A DNA stretch of 64,000 nt from Eshraghiella sp045129695. Its GTDB lineage: Bacteria; Bacillota; Clostridia; Lachnospirales; Lachnospiraceae. Positions 61,351-64,000 of this stretch are shown here, one piece after another (the stretch's first letter is position 1; every line of letters begins with the position of its first letter). The translations under genes were made by a program, and so were the position numbers. The stretch covers positions 1 to 64,000 of the forward strand of contig JBGVJZ010000005.1 of the NCBI GenBank assembly GCA_045129695.1. Direction: 5' to 3'. The notes under the pieces were generated by a model. That model worked only from the letters and a program-made list of their open reading frames with translations. It did not search any database and was not told the origin of the DNA.

Positions 61351-61998
61351 TTAATTATTGAAATTATACAGCCATTTGGTCTTGTAAATCAGTGGATACA
61401 TGACACCGGCGATTACAAATGCAAGAATTACATCATATACTGAATGCTGTTTGAGGAACATTGTTGATAATACAATCAATACTCCGATTACTGAAACAAT
61501 AATTTTCATAGGATTGTGGAATTTTCCAAATGTCCTGGATTCAAATACGGCTATAATAACAATTAATGTGTTAAGTACATGCAGACTTGGTAAAACATTA
61601 GTTGATGTATCGCTTGAATACAACATCTTAACAAGGTCGGTGCAGAAGTTATCTCTCGGGAATACATCCGGTCTTGGGTCATTAAGTCCGTTAGGATATG
61701 CGGCAAAGCATATGACGGCAATGGTTATTCCGAAAATAAGGAAAAATCCCATTCGAATACATTCTCCCTGTGATTTGAAGAAGAACCATACTGCAGCAAG
61801 TCCGACAAACAGGAACCAGAAATAATATGGAATAATAAAATATTCACAAAACGGAACCATATCATCAAAAGCACAGTGAATAACATTATAATCATATGAA
61901 TCATTTATTGTTTTCTCTAAATAACTAAAACATGGCATATAGAATAAACCATATAAAATTAACAGGGCGTGTCCCCATTTTCTCAAAAAAGCTTTCAT
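61351..61998 (-). CDS. PAP2-superfamily membrane phosphatase/transferase
   Basis: A 215-residue membrane protein with about six helices. The PAP2 motif blocks are NVLPSLHVLNT (P-S-L-H) and KQHSVYDVILAFVIAG (H-x3-D), as in the inositol-phosphotransferase-like branch (no canonical KxxxxxxRP block is seen). It may act on a lipid phosphate. It is monocistronic and converges with the GT2 gene; the ribosome site is GAAAGGATTATATT. Confidence 0.85.
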   Translation of the reverse strand: MKAFLRKWGHALLILYGLFYMPCFSYLEKTINDSYDYNVIHCAFDDMVPFCEYFIIPYYFWFLFVGLAAVWFFFKSQGECIRMGFFLIFGITIAVICFAAYPNGLNDPRPDVFPRDNFCTDLVKMLYSSDTSTNVLPSLHVLNTLIVIIAVFESRTFGKFHNPMKIIVSVIGVLIVLSTMFLKQHSVYDVILAFVIAGVMYPLIYKTKWLYNFNN

Positions 61999-62147
61999 AA
62001 TATAATCCTTTCACACATTTTAAGCGATTATAACACAGACCGTTATTTTTTTACAAGTGGTGCCTATATTTTTTTGATTGTTTACAAAAAAACGACAGTG
62101 AGTTAAAATTGTTTTTAAGGTTACATAAGATGCAAGGAGATACAATT

Positions 62148-62843
62148 TTGAGATTAATAGTAAGAAATTTAACTAAAAGTATATCCAATGAAATGATTCT
62201 TAATAAGGCTTCATATACCTTTGAGACAGGGAAAATTTACGGCGTCTGTGCAAAGGATGCCTCCCGACTGGCAGTTCTGCTTCGCTGCATTAGTGGTGAA
62301 GAAGGCTTTGACAGAGGATATATACGTATCAGAGAAGGATTATCGGAGTGTAAGCCTGGTTATAATGATGTGTGTCTTGTGTATGAGGATTCACCCTTTA
62401 TTGAGATGATGACCGGAAGGGAATTTGTTGAATATTATATGGATATTCATAATTGCCATGACAGAAGTGTTGAGGAGTGTCTGGATTTAATCGGACTGAC
62501 GCAGAATGACAGAGGAAGACTTATACAGGAATATCCAAAACCCGTTTTGAGAAGACTCCAGATACTCTGTATGTATATAGCGGCCCCTGCCGTCATCCTT
62601 ATTGAAGATCCTTTTGAAGTTACAAAGGACAGTGCATTTGCCGATTTTGAAAAGCTTGTTACCGGACTTAAAAATAATCACATTATAATTATTTCTTCAT
62701 CCGATTTTGATAAAATAAAACATATAAGTGATGAAGTTCTGATGCTTAATGATGGTGTACTGTGTGGCATTGATATGAGAAAATATGAGAATATTAATGG
62801 GATAGATGTACTCATGGTTGATTTGGAGGATAACAATGATTAA
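62148..62843 (+). CDS. Degenerate ABC-ATPase-like protein
   Basis: A 231-residue protein aligning with ABC ATPases (LIVRNLTKSISNEMILNKASYTFETGKIYGV at the start), but key residues are lost. The Walker A region reads GVCAKDASRLAVLL, without the GxGK[ST] lysine. The signature region reads YPKPVLRRLQIL instead of LSGGQ. Walker B reads VILIEDPF, with Glu and Asp swapped. It is therefore unlikely to hydrolyse ATP normally. TTG 62148 follows AAGGAG at 62134. It is coupled by an 8-base overlap to a membrane protein gene, as an ABC-type pair. Confidence 0.8.
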   Translation: MRLIVRNLTKSISNEMILNKASYTFETGKIYGVCAKDASRLAVLLRCISGEEGFDRGYIRIREGLSECKPGYNDVCLVYEDSPFIEMMTGREFVEYYMDIHNCHDRSVEECLDLIGLTQNDRGRLIQEYPKPVLRRLQILCMYIAAPAVILIEDPFEVTKDSAFADFEKLVTGLKNNHIIIISSSDFDKIKHISDEVLMLNDGVLCGIDMRKYENINGIDVLMVDLEDNND

Positions 62844-64000
62844 ATCGCTTCGAAAGATGTATAAAGCATCCTTTATATCAGGCGCCAATACACTGATTAG
62901 TGTTTTGGGTAAATTGCCTATGACCGGTAAGCGTGTCAATGAGGAAACTTATAATAAGTCCAAAACAGGCTTTGGCGTGGCAAATATTATATTTAAATAT
63001 TTATTTGAGTTTGTTAAAAAAATACTTTTCGTGCTTGTATTCATGTTTGTACCACATATGCTTTTTGCAAAATGGATGCCTGCAGGCACAATGGGCTTTG
63101 AACTTGAGAACTGCTATGTATATTTTGGAATTGTATTATGCGGTTTCTGCGGTTCAATCGTGAAGTCAGAGGTGTTTAATAATGATGAGCATTCTTTTGG
63201 AATGCTGAAAATTATACATGTTAATCCAAAGGCTTATTTCAGGATGAGGCTGCTTTCGCGTGTACTTATGGAATTCCCTTCATTCTGGCTGGCTTTTTCT
63301 GTTTGCGGGATGAATTTTTTCAAGGCCTTTTATCTGACATTGGTAATAATGCTTGGAAGATTTGCAGGGGAGACTCTTAATATACTTATATTCCGTGTTA
63401 CACATAAATCCTTTTCAGATATAAGGGGAACCAGTGTATTTATTATGCTTGCCTCCCTTATTCTGGCTTATTTTATTCCATACATAAGAGGGTGTGTTCC
63501 GGCGGCGTATAATCTTGTGTTCAGTACGTTATGGCTTCCGGTTATTCTTGTTGCGGGAAGCCTGTTTATATACTATGTATGGAACTATCGGAGTTATGCC
63601 GTAATTGCAGTAAGAGTGTATACGGAGAAATACTTTGAAGCCGGAGATAAGGAAACTTTTACTGTTAAAGAAAGTGTTAAAGAGGCTGCCGGGAAAGCAG
63701 AGTATAATGTGGATATAATTCCTTCAGACGTTGAGGTTTCGGAATATGCAGGCAAAATGTTTTTTACCCAAAATATGAAACTGATTAAGAACGGAATTAT
63801 TACGCGCATTCTTATAATTCTTGGAGTGCTCCTTGTAGCTGTCTGTGCTGCAGCAATGGACAGGAAGGATATTATCTATAAAGTAATTTCTTATTCGATG
63901 CCTGTGATGGTGTTTATAATGTTTGCAATGTCCAGAGGACATATTATGTGCAGGGAGCTTTTTTATGAATGCGATTACAAGCTGATGAAGGCAGGGTGTT
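62836..64000 (+). CDS. Membrane partner of the ABC-like protein (runs off window)
   Basis: An open frame from ATG 62836, behind GGAGGATAAC, to the end of the window (388 codons, incomplete). Several hydrophobic segments alternate with short loops (FVKKILFVLVFMFVPHM; GIVLCGFCGSIVK; FIMLASLILAYFIPYIRG; LPVILVAGSLFIYYVW; IITRILIILGVLLVAVCAAA). It resembles ABC-2-type or similar permeases, consistent with the overlapping ATPase-like gene. No specific family is recognised. Confidence 0.75.
   Translation, partial: MIKSLRKMYKASFISGANTLISVLGKLPMTGKRVNEETYNKSKTGFGVANIIFKYLFEFVKKILFVLVFMFVPHMLFAKWMPAGTMGFELENCYVYFGIVLCGFCGSIVKSEVFNNDEHSFGMLKIIHVNPKAYFRMRLLSRVLMEFPSFWLAFSVCGMNFFKAFYLTLVIMLGRFAGETLNILIFRVTHKSFSDIRGTSVFIMLASLILAYFIPYIRGCVPAAYNLVFSTLWLPVILVAGSLFIYYVWNYRSYAVIAVRVYTEKYFEAGDKETFTVKESVKEAAGKAEYNVDIIPSDVEVSEYAGKMFFTQNMKLIKNGIITRILIILGVLLVAVCAAAMDRKDIIYKVISYSMPVMVFIMFAMSRGHIMCRELFYECDYKLMKAGC

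Noticed and set aside
1..64000. CRISPR array, IS element or transposase
   Set aside because: No regularly spaced repeats and no transposase motif seen on either strand; the only mobile element is the prophage.

Overview
The window looks like part of the chromosome of a low-GC, endospore-forming Clostridia bacterium, most likely Lachnospiraceae (inferred from spoVAD/spoVAE, a cotJ operon, T-box and TPP leaders, strong AGGAGG ribosome sites and AT-rich codon use; no 16S gene is present). Most genes are on the plus strand in short operons with recognisable sigma-A promoters and hairpin terminators.

Layout. 1-4750 is the right end of a prophage: tail and tail-fibre proteins, an M23/SPOR endolysin and a holin. 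It abuts the cotJA-cotJB-cotJC spore-coat operon and cuts cotJC after about 31 codons. 5.5-17 kb holds a membrane diguanylate cyclase, two MATE exporters (one behind a hairpin-rich leader), a lysophospholipid acyltransferase, spoVAD-spoVAE, ilvE, a CapA-like lipoprotein and glnA. 17-23.4 kb holds dapF and a T-box-controlled aspS-gatCAB operon (tRNA-dependent amidation). 23.4-28.5 kb holds a PilZ protein, a coiled-coil protein and purC, purB, purA. 28.5-34.4 kb holds a SEC-C protein, lipoproteins, a methyltransferase, hslO and a cold-shock gene. 34.4-42 kb holds an orphan substrate-binding lipoprotein diverging from a dlt-like operon, followed by a DUF4430 lipoprotein and an ECF-transporter S component.

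42-52.9 kb holds an ECF-type sigma factor, a TPR lipoprotein, hflX, thyA-folA, an amidase with two SPOR repeats, three tandem paralogous single-pass membrane proteins and a SpoIID-like/peptidoglycan-binding protein. 53-58.2 kb holds argS, an Sfp-type phosphopantetheinyl transferase and a thiamine-precursor ABC transporter under a TPP riboswitch. 58.3-64 kb holds an Mrp/NBP35 ATPase, a CPBP protease, a GT2 glycosyltransferase, a PAP2 protein and a degenerate ABC-ATPase-like protein with a membrane partner that runs off the window.

Main points of interest. (1) The 35.5-41.0 kb operon has the four Dlt functions (adenylation, carrier protein, MBOAT, SGNH/DltD-like) plus a fold-type III PLP decarboxylase; I infer that it decorates a cell-surface polymer with a modified, possibly decarboxylated, aminoacyl group. 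(2) A prophage interrupts cotJC, recalling skin-type elements in sporulation genes. (3) Two prophage genes have strong ribosome sites but no usual start codon. (4) A 16-bp inverted repeat buries the start codon of the SPOR amidase. (5) Three tandem proteins share a Y-E-M/L-P motif. (6) One ABC-ATPase-like protein has lost its P-loop.
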